A stretch of DNA of 64,000 nt from contig NC_037094.1 in assembly GCF_002994745.2 (NCBI RefSeq), positions 25,583,001-25,647,000 on the forward strand, read 5' to 3'. Shown one piece after another: positions 44,358 to 55,880 of this stretch (position 1 is the stretch's first letter; the number at the start of each line of letters is the position of its first letter). Position numbers and translations under genes: made by a program. The notes below the pieces were generated by a model. That model was given only the letters and a program-made list of their open reading frames with translations. It was not told the origin of the DNA and did not search any database. The stretch is from Rosa chinensis. Taxonomy: Eukaryota > Streptophyta > Magnoliopsida > Rosales > Rosaceae.

Positions 44358-45715
44358 GTTTCCTAGGTTTAGCTAGATACTACAAAAAATATGTTAAACA
44401 CTTTGGGGGCATTGCTAAACCCTTAACAGACATGCTCAAGAAGGATAACTTTAGATGGAGTTCTGAGTCTGAAGTTGCATTTGAACTACTCAAAGAGGCC
44501 CCAGTGTCTACTCCTGTATTAGCTATACCACATTTTGCTAAAGAATTTGTGGTGGAGTGTGATGCCTCAGATAAGGGCATTGGAGCTGTTTTATCTCAGG
44601 AAGGCCACCCCATTGCCTTTTTTTAGCAAAGCATTGGGACCAAGACATTCTGTTATGTCAGTCTATGGTAAAGAAATGTTGGCTGTGGTATTTGCAGTTC
44701 AACATTGGAGACCTTATTTGTTGGGCCAGCGTTTCAAGATATACACTGATCACATGACCATTGAACACTTTTTGAAGCAAAAAAGTACCACTTCATCAGT
44801 TACTTAAACTCATGGGGTATGACTATTCAATCTAATATAAGGCATGTAAGAATAATATGGCACTAGATGCCCTTTCAAGGAAGTTGGAACTATATGTCAT
44901 TACTCGAGTTTCTTAACCAGTACATCAGTATGTGGTGGAAATGCAACAAGCATGCTCTCAAGATACTGAGGCCTTAAAGATAATTTTGAAGCTTCAGCAA
45001 AATGCAGGATCTGAAAAAAATTACAGTGTCAGGAACTCTCAATTACTCTACAAAGATAGGGTTTATGTGCCAAGAATCAATGACTAGAGACAGAAAATAA
45101 TCTCTTAATTTCATTGAGTGCTAAGAGGCCATGCAGGGAGGGCTAGGACTTACAAAAGAATTAATAGAACTTTTGTCTTGCCAAGAATGTTGACTGATAT
45201 CAAACAGTTTATTGTAGCTTGCCATACTTGTCAGATCCACCGCTATGAAACAGTGAAACCCCCTGGTTTACTTCAACCAAATTCAATACTTGATATGGTT
45301 TGGACAGACATCTCAATGGACTTTATTGATGGCTACCAAATTCAGTAGGTAAAATAGTCATTTGGGTAGTGGTTGACAGGTTAACAAAATTTGCTCACTT
45401 TATACCATTGTCACATCCTTAGTCAGCAACCTCAGTGGCAAAATTGTTTGTGAAAGAAATATTCAGACTCCATGGGATGCCACAACATATCATATTAGAT
45501 AGGGATCCAATTTTCCTTAGGTTGTTCTGGAAGTCCTTCTTTGAATTGCAGGGTACCAAGTTGGATAAGTCTTCTGCATACCACCCCCAAACAGATGGGC
45601 AAATGTACTGAAAACCTCAACAGAACCTTGGAACAATATCTAAGGTGTGTGGTGGGGGAGAAACCTAACACCTGGGTACAGGTCTTAGAACAATGATTTT
45701 TCAAACATCGTGCTT
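44358..45715 (+). pseudogene. Gypsy G RNase H and integrase remnant
   Basis: Continues pol after the solo [43 protein letters not shown] (RNase H), SKALGPRHSVMSVYGKEMLA and a frame change near 44625. The integrase zinc finger (HxxxxxRTYKRI ... CHTCQIHRYE) and core (TDISMDFIDG, RLTKFAHFIPL, LDRDPIFL) follow. Stops at several sites rule out function. Confidence 0.78.
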
Positions 45716-45990
45716 CTAATTCCTTTGATTTGGTTTGTCTTTTAGTGAAATGGCTTCTAAATCTTTAAATGCGTTGTTCTAGTGGGATTCAAGCCCTAAG
45801 TGGTTTACATTCATTTAAAATAATTTGATCACTTTATTTCAAGTTTGAGCTATTGAACAGTGATTTTCCAAACTTCTTGGTTCTAATTGCTTTGATTTGG
45901 TTTCTCTTTTAGTGAAATGACTTCTAAATCTTTAAATACGTTGTTCTAGTGAGTTTCAAAGCCCAAAACCTCACACTGGGTACAGATCTT
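45690..45990 (+). repeat. Insert with two ~105-bp direct repeats
   Basis: Units about 45690-45793 and 45855-45964 are about 85-90% alike (AATGATTTTTCAAAC / AGTGATTTTCCAAAC ... TTGTTCTAGTG). The host words CTGGGTACAGGTCTTA and CTGGGTACAGATCTTA flank the whole block, suggesting an insertion with, or a duplication of, host sequence. Confidence 0.55.
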
Positions 45991-46044
45991 ACCTTGGGCT
46001 GAGTGATGGTACAATTCAGCTTATCATTCTGCTATTCAAATTAC

Positions 46045-46407
46045 TAGGGTTGGCATTTTGGGTAGAATGGGTCGAACTGGCCAAGTTTCGAACCGGTCAA
46101 AACAGAGTTGGGGCGAAATCTCGACAAACCGATAATTCGGCTCAGCTGAGCCATACCGATGGCTCATCCTCGACTCGGCTATGATATGAGATATTGCATA
46201 CCGTCGGTATACCGTACCAACCGTATACAATACCTCATACCAAATAATTATACAAAATATATAAAACCTTGGAAGAGGTGAAGTTCAAAACCCCTACCTC
46301 TTTCACAACAGCTCAACTCCCCACCACTGGAGCACGAGCTGTTTCAATATAATACGTACAAACTTTATATTTATTCGTTCTTAGGTGATAGATTAAACAC
46401 AAAATAG

Positions 46408-46490
<83 letters not shown>

Positions 46491-46850
46491 TCTGGTCTTC
46501 GACCTTTCTTCTTCTTCTTCTTCTACGTTTATCTCTGCTTCATCTATTCTTCTTACCATCCTTTTTTTCTTCTTTTTTCTTCCTCCCCAACCCCCATCAA
46601 ATCAACACAGATCATCATTAGATCAACATCAGATGATTCAGATCTTCTAATGACAGCATATTCCCTCATCAAATCAACACCATCAGATCATCCTCATCTC
46701 CAACATCAGTGAATCTCTACGGGCAAATCCACTAGTTAGTATACCAACTATGTCAGATCGGTGGCGGTTTGAAAATCCTAATACCGACAGAGGTCGGTTT
46801 GGCTACGGTTTGGGGAAAAATGGATCGGTTTAATACCGAATCCAGCCCTA
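46045..46850. mobile_element. hAT-type MITE, 806 bp
   Basis: Ends TAGGGTTGG and CCAGCCCTA form a terminal inverted repeat of hAT type. The 8-bp target duplication CAAATTAC / CAAATGAC has one mismatch. Removing the element and one duplication restores the gypsy codons for AIQMTPFQVLYG, confirming the borders. It has no transposase and contains a long CT run. Confidence 0.8.
46412..46484 (+). repeat. (CT)n microsatellite, about 36 units
   Basis: Uninterrupted CT repeat within the hAT MITE. Confidence 0.95.
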
Positions 46851-47296
46851 CAAATGACCCCATTTCAAGTCTTGTATGGTTACAACCCTCCATCAGTCGT
46901 ACCTTACTTACCAGGTTCCACTGCCTTGGCTCAAGTGGATCAACAACTCAGGGATAGGGATACATTGCTAGCTACCCTAAAAAGAAATCTTCAACTTGCA
47001 CAGTCCAGGATGAAGAATTTCTATGTCAAAAAGCACACTGAAAGTGAGTTCAATGTAGGGGATTTTGTCTATCTCAAATTGTAGCCATACAAACAGCATT
47101 CTACGAACAAGAGTGCATTTCATAAGTTGTCACAAAAGTATTATGGCCCATTTGAAGTTCTAGAAAGGATTGGAAAGGTTGCATACAAGCTCAAACTGCC
47201 AACGTACCATTGCTAAAATCCATAATGTTTTTCATGTTTCCCTCTTAAAGAAAAGGATTGGCAACACTGCTGTTGTGGCACCACAATTACCCGACA
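46851..47296 (+). pseudogene. Gypsy G integrase C-terminal region
   Basis: MTPFQVLYGYNPPSVVPYLP, then VDQQLRDRDTLLATLKRNLQ and SRMKNFYVKKHTESEFNVGD, followed by VYLKL and a stop, then KLSQKYYGPFEVLERIGKVAYKLKLP broken by a frame change. This is the usual integrase tail leading to the chromodomain-like end. Confidence 0.78.
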
Positions 47297-47299
47297 TTA

Positions 47300-48276
47300 G
47301 AGCAAGTCCACCGGTTCTCTTTTGACCGGGCTCCAGCAAGGAAAACTAATGTGGTGACCGAGCAAGGGGAAAATCATCCCTCCACCGGTGTAGTTTTGCC
47401 CAGCCAAGGTTTGGCTTTCCTTGACCGAGGCCAAGAAAAAAGGTAAAGCCCTAACTAAAATTATGACTAGTCGAAGGAGACGCCAGCTCGGCCAAAGCCG
47501 GACGTGGCCGACGTCAGCGATAGACAAGCAGAGAGAGACGCGGAGGAGAGGACGCGTGGAGGTGACGCACGAATGAGGTTTAGCCGGAGGACGATTTGCT
47601 CCGCCTGGGGTTGCTTCGATCTCGGCCTGGGGGCAGCGTCTGGGCGGGCTGACGCCACGGAGCGGCCGGACGAGGTGAGGTGACCTCGGGGGAGCCAGGT
47701 CCGTGGACGGAGGACGCCGGAGGAGGGAGAAAAAGGCGAGTCGGGTCGGACGAAACCCACCAGGTCTGGGGGCGCGTGAGAGAGAGAGAACCGGAGGGGG
47801 AAATGAAAAAAAAAGGAAAAATTTCGTCCTGAATTTTTTTTTTGCTATTTATAGCAAATTTTCAGATTTTAAAAATTCATAATAAATTCATACGAACTAT
47901 GAATATTGCGTTCCATATATGAACGAGATCGTATCGACGAGCTCTACAACTTTCATGAAGGAAGTTTTCCCAAATTCCAAACGTATAAAAAGTCAATTTT
48001 CACGACCCCCTAAATAACGTTTGTTTCGAAAATAAAAATCGATTAGAAACCGAATTTCTCGTACAACAACTAAATAACGTTGTATTGTACTTATTTCTAG
48101 TTTTTCATTTATATAAGAAAAAAATCGATGAACAGTGAAAAATGAACAGTCTTGACTGGTCAAGAAAAAAAACGGGTACGTGGAAACTCATGTCCAGTGG
48201 CAGTGAACAGTTACTTGACTGGTCGACGCCTTGACTTTTCGACCTTAACATTTCTTGACTACAGGTGAACTTGCTC
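47300..48276. mobile_element. PIF/Harbinger-like non-autonomous element, 977 bp
   Basis: Inverted ends GAGCAAGTCCACC and (complement) GAGCAAGTTCACC with a 3-bp target duplication TTA (47297-47299, 48277-48279). Excision restores gypsy G codons for LPDITDLNNPKWEP, so the borders are secure. TTA and 13-16-bp ends fit PIF/Harbinger. No transposase. The interior (about 47820-48080, minus strand) resembles plant LTR sequence such as TTCATGAAAGTTGTAGAGC. Confidence 0.75.
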
Positions 48277-48279
48277 TTA

Positions 48280-48554
48280 CAGACCTTAACAATCCCAAGT
48301 GGGAACCAGCTGTCATCTTGCAGAGAAGGATTTATAACAAGAAAGGTGCAGCTGCAACTCAATGGCTAGTACAGTGCCAAGGTACTTCTCCAGAGGAAGC
48401 AACTTGGGAAGATGCAGCAAAAATGATACTGAGGTATCCCACTTTTGATCCAGATGTGCCTTTGAATGATGGTGAACCTGTGGATGGGAACCAACATGCA
48501 CACCGGTCAGTCCCAGGGACAGTGCCACAGAACTTGAGGACAAGTTCTGTTTGA
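48280..48554 (+). pseudogene. Gypsy G C-terminal chromodomain-like segment
   Basis: DLNNPKWEPAVILQRRIYNK, KGAAATQWLVQCQGTSPEEA and TWEDAAKMILRYPTFD form the chromodomain-like tail that guides integration in Ty3/gypsy chromoviruses. It ends RTSSV at 48554, just before the polypurine tract GAAGGAGGGTATAC. Confidence 0.8.
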
Positions 48555-48566
48555 AGGAGGGTATAC

Positions 48567-48901
48567 TGTTATGATAGTCAAACCTGCTTTTCTGTATTGA
48601 CCCGGAATATGGCCTTCTTTTCTTTTATGTGTTATCGTCAAAACGCCCCGTTTTACTTAGCAAATAAACGCATCGTTTTAGGTTTCCCTCGTGTGATTGG
48701 AATATTGTGTAATTCACGTGATGGCGTTCAGCTGTGTCAGTGTGACACGTGTCCACCATGTTCACGTTTCCAGCTATATGAGCTGCTCCATTGTAACGAG
48801 TTCACCAAGCTGGATAATACTAATTTCAATTTCCCTTATTTTCTCTCTTTCAGTTTATTTTGCTCTCTTGAATCCCAGTAGTTGGGGCCAAAACCCTAAC
48901 A
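48567..48901 (+). repeat. 3' LTR of gypsy G
   Basis: 335 bp, TGTTATGATAG...AACCCTAACA. Confidence 0.85.
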
Positions 48902-48906
48902 CTCTG

Positions 48907-49390
48907 CAAAATTGGAATCATCAATCAGTTGGTAATATTTTTCATCAGACAAGGAAAGCGAGGCAAGATATATCGGAGATTCATATATGGTAGAAGGTCA
49001 TTATCCTATTCAGTTGTCAAACTTCGTCAATTGGATGAATTGTTAGTGAAGGAAGAGGTTTTATGGCAACAGAGATCTCGAGTAGATTGGCTCAAATTTG
49101 GGGATAGGAACCCTCGATTATTCTTCCATGAAAGATGTAGATCTCGGAATCGAATGAATGCAAAATTCCTCGACTGATGGATGTCAACGCTGTCTGGCAA
49201 ACTGACTCGACGGTAATTGGTGATACGTTCTCCAACTATTTTTCTGCCTTATTCTCTTCTTCTGGAGGAACGTATTTTAGAGTATATTGAGCCTTGTGTT
49301 TCTGTTGAGATGAATAATGAATTGTTGGTCGCCTGTCTTCTTTGTTGTTAATTTCTCCCCTTTCTTTTTTGAGAATGATCTTAAGAATAA
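48907..49390 (+). mobile_element. LINE (L1-type) relic, right part
   Basis: Reads LRQLDELLVKEEVLWQQRSR and VDWLKFGDRNPRLFFHERCR, the conserved plant L1 motif LLxxEExxWxQRSRxxWLKxGDRNTxFFH before the reverse transcriptase. GDTFSNYFSALFSSSG follows near 49220. No RT core remains. It continues the block at 38090-38218 once gypsy G and one CTCTG are removed. Confidence 0.75.
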
Positions 49391-49399
49391 TGCGAGGAA

Positions 49400-49880
49400 C
49401 AAACAAGAGTGATTACAGTCATCAGGTATGTCATGTGCCCCCTTCAACTCTTAATATGTTTTCATTTTGGGAAATTTTCTCCTCTGTTGCCGTGACTCAA
49501 ATTCTAGTTTCTATTGGGATCATTGTCAATTTTGTCATCATGATTTTATTAACTAATCGGTAGACCCAAATTTCTGAGCACTTCCTTTACTAATCTTCAA
49601 TCCAAACTAAACACCTTGACTTTCTTGTGATCTCAGCAAACACTTGGATGTAAAAATCAATAAATTAGACATTGCATAATCCTGTAGTTCGTTCATTGCA
49701 CATTGGTTGGTACAGTGTGTTGAAATTTTCAGCTAGACCCACTTAAGCTTGTACATTATATGTTTACTGCAGAACAATGATACTAGTAGCATACACCAGA
49801 ATTTGACTTTGTTCAGAAATGAGATTTCTGTCAAGCTTCCTTTTCCGCTTTACTCTTTTCACTCTTTTCCCTTTCTGAGA
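49400..49880. other. TNL2 upstream region
   Basis: Non-coding. Near 49850 begins similarity to the TNL1 leader region (TCTTCATCTCAAATTCAAGC shared). Confidence 0.5.
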
Positions 49881-50749
49881 TTTCCATTTACTGTTGGATC
49901 CGCCATCTTCATCTCAAATTCAAGCTTCATTGTTGCTGCAGTAGAATTGGGGACCGGAAAAGAACTAAATCTAGAGGTAAATTTTCATCATTTCAATCAT
50001 AACAATTAACAAATATAGTCAGGAATTCAATTTTTTTTCTTTATGCAAATATATGCTCTGCTTATTTACATGGTTGCAGAATAGTTAGTCTTTCTCTTAT
50101 TCAATCAATTCAAGACTCAAATTTGGAGGCTTGTTTTTGAATTTGAATTGATGTCATGTGTAGTTTGTCTTGAATGTCAGAAACATTTGATCTTACTATT
50201 TCTATTAATGCATGGGTCGGTGTCCTCATAGTCAATTTACAATTTCATCAGGGGTTAATGACCAAAAGCTAGCAAAAGTCAATAGAAATAAAGGATTGGC
50301 ACACGAATATTCTCCTGAATTGGTGAATGAATGGAATGATTTAAAACTTAAAAGCAAATTAAGATAAGCAATTAGCATGCATGATCCCCATTTGACTAAA
50401 GATGAGCAATTAGTCAAGCAAATGATGGAAGTGCTATGTTTTCTAAGGGCACAGAGGTGTTCTTTTGTTGGAAATTTAAGAATAATCGATGTTACTTCTG
50501 CATTGAAGAAAGGTAGAAGATAAAGACAAAGGCATTCATTCCATGGAAAATCAAGTTCGGAAATTTCTTCTGTATTTTATTAAGCTCAGTGCTGGAGACT
50601 GGAGTGTGTTTAATATTTCTCAACCATTTTTGCTACAAATCTAATGAGCCTGCCTTTATTAGGTGGAATTACCAAAAGGAAATGAAAAAAGAAAAACAAC
50701 TGTGAGTCATCTGAGCCTCCTTTCCTTCTGACCAATTTTCATTTTGCAG
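49881..50749 (+). other. TNL2 leader exon and leader intron
   Basis: The leader exon ends at 49976 (CTAGAG/GTAAAT) and the intron ends TTTTGCAG at 50749, matching TNL1 in layout and sequence, which shows the duplication included the promoter side. Confidence 0.55.
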
Positions 50750-50752
50750 TCC

Positions 50753-51302
50753 ATGCTAGCAATGGCTACCAGCAGGAAAGCCGCCAAATCCCGACCAAGA
50801 AAAATGAAAGCCGATGAAGCCTCCTCGTCATCTGACTCATCCTCCTCAAATCATTGGATTTATGAGGTTTTTTTGAGCTTCAGGGGTGAAGACACGCGCA
50901 ACAACTTCACGGGCCATCTCTACCTGGCCTTAAAAGGAGGCTGGAATCAATGCTTTCAATGACGACAATGAACTGAAGAGGGGAGAGATTATAGATGAGG
51001 AACTGGTGCAGGCAATCAAAGGGTCCAAAATCTGTGTCATCGTCTTCTCAAGGAGGTATGCAGATTCCTGTTGGTGTCTTGAGGAGCTAGTGTAGATCAT
51101 GGAGTGTAGAAGAACACTGGGATAACTAGTCTTTCCAGTATTCTATGGTTCCTTCAGATGTCCGGAAAGAGAGGGGTAGTTTTGCAGAGGCGTTTGATTA
51201 GAAACATGGAGACAAAGATGAAGATAAGGTCAAGAGGTGGAGAGCTGCTCTTACTGAAGCTGCAAATTTGTCTGGCTGGGATCTTAGAACCAAAGCTGAT
51301 GG
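50753..51302 (+). pseudogene. TNL2 TIR exon, broken
   Basis: The exon opens MLAMATSRKAAKSRPRKM and keeps WIYEVFLSFRGEDTRNNF. An extra A (four A where TNL1 has three, near 50932) then shifts the frame and ends it at 50962. Further stops replace Lys (GTGTAGATC, 51092), Gln (GGATAACT, 51120) and a residue near 51200, and bases are lost at FYDIDPSDV. No TIR protein can be made. The donor GTAATA at 51303 remains. Confidence 0.85.
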
Positions 51303-51701
51303 GTAATATTTACTAATTGATCTACCTTAATTGCTATCTATTATCCATAATTTATATTAATAAAATCTCATTTGCCGGAGTCACAGCTTTCATTGCTTGG
51401 TTTGCTCAACCCTTATGTAGTAGAGGTTATTACCATAGAACGAGATGACACTTTGGATCAAGGATCATTTTTTGTTTTTTGCATTCTTTCAACAAAAATA
51501 TCTCCTAGTTTTGAACAACCTTTTTATTTGAAGATTATGATTCTGATTTCTGAATTCGAAGTTGCAATTTTGTTGAAATGTTATTCTTTAGGAGCAATAA
51601 CTGTAATCATATAGAATATTTGTAGTGCGTATCAATTCAATCTGATCTTCTAGTAGGATGATGAGTCTAGTTCTGCTGTGCTGACTTATTGTTATTGCCA
51701 G

Positions 51702-52804
51702 GCATGAAGGGAACTTTATACGGATGATTATTCAGGAGATCTCTAAATTTCTTAATAATACAGACTTAAAGGTAGTGGAAAATGAAACTGGAATAGACTC
51801 GTATGCAAGATATTATTTCTCTTTTAGGTGTTGGAACAGCACATGATGTTTGCATTGTTGGAATTTGTGGTATGGGGGGGATCGGAAAAACAACAGTTGC
51901 AAAGGCTCTTTACAACAAATTTCATCAAAGCTTTGAAGCTTCAAGTTTCCTTCCTGATGTCGGGGAAACTATGCAAAACAATGGTATGGTTAGTTTGCAA
52001 GAAAGCCTTCTTTCTGATATCTCTAAAACAAGCATGACCGAGGTAAGTCATGTTGACAGAGGGATCAGTGTGATAAGCAATAGACTCAGATGCAGAAGGG
52101 TATTCGTCGTAATTGATGATGTCAACCAAGTGGAGCAATTGAAGGCATTAGCAATAGACCGTGACTCATTTGTTCTGGGAAGCAGAGTGCTGATAACAAC
52201 AAGAGATGAACATTTGCTAAAGCAACTTCCAGTGGATTCTATATATCAAGTTCAGGTGATGGATGAAGAAGAATCTATCAAACTCTTTAGTTTGCATGCC
52301 TTTAAAACTTATTGGCCCCCTAATGAAGAATATCTTAAACTCTCAAGAAGGGTTGTTGATTGCTGCGGAGGTTTGCCACTAGCTTTCAAAGTTCTGAGTT
52401 CTTTTTTAGTTCAAAGAAGCACAAAATTTTGGGTGAGTGAAATCAAGAAATTGCAAACAATTCCTCCACTCGAAGTTCAAGAAAAGCTCAAAATAAGTTT
52501 TGATGGGCTAAATGATGATACAGAGAGGGTCATATTCCTTGATATATCATGTTTCCATATCGGGAAGGAGATGGACCTTGTCAAACAAATATTGGATAGT
52601 TGTGACCTTTTTCCAGATTCAGGAATTGAAGCCCTCATTCAACGTTGCCTTGTAACTTTTAATAAGAAAAACAAGCTGATGATGCATGATTTGCTTCGCG
52701 ACATGGGTAGAGCAATTGTCGGTGAAAAATGCCGTGACAGCTCTGGAAAATGGAGCAGGGTGTGGCGCTCGGAAGATTCAGTAGAGGTATTGAGGGACGA
52801 ATCT
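51702..52804 (+). pseudogene. TNL2 NB-ARC exon
   Basis: P-loop GMGGIGKTT, VFVVIDDVNQ, GSRVLITTRDEHLL, GGLPLAFKVL, FLDISCFHIG and MHDLLRDMG are all kept in one frame from 51803 to the donor at 52805. Just upstream, two bases are missing relative to TNL1 (GACTCG versus GACTCTCG, near 51798), cutting it off from the exon start. An internal ATG at 51803 could only give an NB-ARC piece. In the region where TNL1 has lost a C this copy is intact (five C near 52315). Confidence 0.85.
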
Positions 52805-53370
52805 GTGAGTACCTTCCTGATCAAACTTCATGTTAATTTATTGCATATACTACAAGAGTAGCATATGCATCTGTCATCAAATTAGTATACCCATATGTGT
52901 TTGAACTCGTAAATCCGAAATAAAAAAATTTCATTTGCGTTTCTGATTCACTGATTGTATGATTCAATACCTTTGAATGCAAAATGTATTTTGAGTAAGT
53001 TTTTCTTTCACTACTGGCATGCAAAACATTCTAGCGCTGAGTTTTATGTTGTAAACAAGATGATGTGCATTAAGGAAGTACAGTTCCTGGTAATACCCGA
53101 AATGTGTATGTAGTGCAGTCAGTTTCTTTTTCCACATCATCTTAGTATTGTGCTATTGCATTTAATAAGGTTTAAGGCTCCAATGTCACAGAATCAATAA
53201 ATACTCGCTGGTTGGCGCAATATATAAGCAGTCCGTAACGCGAAACTGTAAGTCAATCATGTACCTCTCTTGTAGTTTAGGCCTGCCCGCATTCATGAAT
53301 CCGCTTATGTGTAGGAAGTTATAAATTCTTTCCACATGCAGATAATACTCTCGATGCCTTTTGTTTACAG

Positions 53371-54728
53371 GGATCTGATGAAATTCAAGGACTCACTATA
53401 GACATGTGGAGCCTAAATTTAGAGAAAAGGGCTGAATTAAGGACAAGCATTTGCTAAAATGAAGAGACTCAGATTTCTCAAACTCAGTCGTGTAGAGCTC
53501 ACTGGAGGCTATATCTACCGGCAAGGTAGCAATCTCAGATACGTTTGGGAAGATTCTGGGGTATATTATTTACTCAACCAAGTTATTACTTCTTTCCTAG
53601 GTTTTGTTCACAACATCACGCTCTCTTAATTTCTTTTCTTTTGGGATTATGATCTTTGTTTTTGTTTTAACCTTGTCTAACAGGTCCTTGCGAAATTAAA
53701 GATTCTTGATCTCAGTTATTCCTATTCCTTAAAACAATCACCAGACTTTTCAACTATTCCAAATCTCAAGGAGTTAGTCCTCGAAAGCTATTGGCAATTG
53801 GCAGAGGTTCACCAGTCCATTGGAGGACTGAAAAGGCTTTCTTTGGTTAATTTCAGGGGCTGTAAAATTCTTGAGGAGCTTCCAAGAAGTTTCTATAATT
53901 TAAAATCTATAGTAACTCTTGTTCTTGATGGCTGTAAAAGATTTGAGAAATTGGATCAGGAAATAGGGGACATGACATCGTTGTCTACTTTGCGTGCAAA
54001 TTGCACAGCACTACCGTCTTCCATTGTGAGATTAAAGAACCTGAAATGTTTATCTCTACTACGTTGGTCTTCCTTCAGAGAAATTATGAGGATTACCTCG
54101 AAATCTCTCTTGTCGACACCTAATTTCCCTAATCTCAATTTGCCTCCTTCAGTCCAAGGCTTAAGCTCTTTAGTTGATCTATCTATCAATGGCTGCATTA
54201 TAACTAATGTTACTAAGGATCTTGGAAGTCTATCTTCCTTGGAAAGCTTAGATATAAGACACTGTTACTTGCAGAACCTGCCAAGCCTCAGTGGCCTCTC
54301 CCAGCTTGTATACCTACGCTTGCTTGATTGCAATCTTACAGATGAATTGATAAAGGTTATGGATCTTGGGAGTCTATCTTCTTTGAAATTGTTGCGTCTA
54401 GATGATAACAGTTTCAGTAACCTTACAAGCCTCCGCAGCCTTTCTAAGCTTGTCAATCTAAGTTTGAGAAGTTGTAAAAACCTTGTTGCAATCCCAGATT
54501 TACCAACAAGTCTGAAGAACCTCTGTTCCTCCAACTGCACTGCATTGGAAATAATGCCCGACTTTTCAGACATGTCCCATATGAGACAGATGTTTCTAAA
54601 ATATAAACAGATGTGCCAATCTCGTTGAGGTTCCAGGCTTGGATTAAACTATGAAAAGCTCCATGAGGCTGCTTGTAATGGAAGGGTGCATCAAAATCAC
54701 TGCTACTTTCAAGGAGAAAATTCTACAG
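53371..54728 (+). pseudogene. TNL2 LRR exons, broken
   Basis: Exon 3 (53371 to about 53560) has lost two bases in TEAFAKM and a block of about 85 bases relative to TNL1. Exon 4 (53684-54728) keeps LRRs such as GGLKRLSLVNFRGCKILEEL and LSSLKLLRLDDNSFSNLTSL, with an extra repeat segment (about 54070-54125) missing from TNL1. It ends prematurely at 54626-54628 after a local rearrangement near 54597. Confidence 0.8.
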
Positions 54729-55391
54729 GTAGGTCGGTCCGTCTGTCAGTCTCTCTCTCTCTCTCACACTAATTTAAATATCATATTTTTATTTTCATTT
54801 TGAATGGAAAGATGAGACCGGTGACAGGTCGTCTTTCAAATAAAAAACCATGAATAGGTTTTCTGTTGAAAAAACACTTGCCCTTAAACAAGTTTTCCAA
54901 TAATGAAACTATATTAAAGGAAGCATATATACAACGGATCCTGTTTGCTCCTGTATATTGAAACTTGCATTTCAGTATGAAAAGATATTAGACAACTATA
55001 AATAGAATCCGTACATAGTTATTTAGAGAGACCAGAATAAGCAACAGATTTAAATTGAGAGCATTTAGTCAAATTACGTATGTCTTGCATAAGAGAGAGT
55101 TTGCATATAATGTTGTTTCGTTGATTCCTGTGGATCATAGTTATCCTTTCGAAAGAGAAAAGAATGATGTTGCATCTTGGGATGCCAGCATGGTTAAGTT
55201 ATGAGCATCCATGTGAGGCATAAATCTTTAGGACATGGTGTCCAATACAAGCCTCAACTTTGTCTTATTTGCATTTATTTGTGCATTTGATTCTGCATTT
55301 ATGTTAATAGTAAAGCTCTCAGAATTTTCAATTAGCAATTAGATTTCTAACAGACGCATGCTTATACAAAATCTTGGTGTACATGGTACAG

Positions 55392-55880
55392 GGATGGAAT
55401 TTCATAGGACCTGGTGGCATATATTTCCCAAGGAATGATATTCTGAAGTGGTTGACGTGGGCCAATGATGGTGCCACAGTCAATTTTCAAGTACCTCAAA
55501 TTAGCAACTGTAATGTAATAGCGTTGACTGTCTGCTTCACTCTTCTGGACAACGGTGTAGATCAAGGTCGTCTTTTTCCTGATACCTTAGGGCTATGGGT
55601 TACAAATCATACCAAGCGCACTAGCTTCTTCAACCATTCAGAGAATTATTTTGAAGAATCTTCCAGGTTATGCGAGTATCTTTGGCTAGGACATATTTCA
55701 CACAATAAGTTCAATTCCGAAGGCGGTGACTTGGTTGAAGTGTTTGTAAGAGTTCAATCCGAGTATGTTAAGGTGGAGAAAACAGGGGTCAGTCTTGTAT
55801 GGGATACCAAACAGGCTGATTTTAGAGTTGCTACTCACAGGGAAGATTGGATATTTTATTCTTGTAAATTTGCATGTTAG
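55392..55880 (+). pseudogene. TNL2 C-JID exon, open
   Basis: After GGTACAG the exon reads GWNFIGPGGIYFPRNDILKW, FQVPQISNCNVIALTVCF, EYLWLGHISHNKFNSEGGD and KVEKTGVSLVWDTKQADFR, ending at a stop at 55878-55880. It is intact but stranded by upstream lesions. It lacks the 18-20-residue Gly/Pro insertion present in TNL1. Confidence 0.8.

Larger units (their letters stand above)
38219..48901 (+). mobile_element. Ty3/gypsy element G, old, with nested insertions
   Basis: The LTRs (333 and 335 bp) are flanked by a perfect target duplication CTCTG (38214-38218 and 48902-48906). The primer site TGGTATCAGAG starts at 38555. Gag, protease, RT, RNase H, integrase and a chromodomain-like C-terminus follow in gypsy order. 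The LTRs differ at roughly one base in twelve, so the insertion is old. Four later insertions lie inside: solo LTR (41756-44352), repeat-bearing insert (about 45690-45990), hAT MITE (46045-46850) and Harbinger-like element (47300-48276). Confidence 0.85.

Noticed and set aside
46371..46559. Arg-Glu repeat protein on the minus strand
   Set aside because: Translation of the CT microsatellite inside the hAT MITE.
48255..48300. GELALTDL as part of the gypsy G chromodomain frame
   Set aside because: GGTGAACTTGCTC is the terminal inverted repeat of the Harbinger-like element; removing it and one TTA restores LPDITDLNN in the host.
51372..51614. 80-codon frame between TNL2 exons
   Set aside because: Lies in the intron; the counterpart in TNL1 is also intronic and not conserved as protein.
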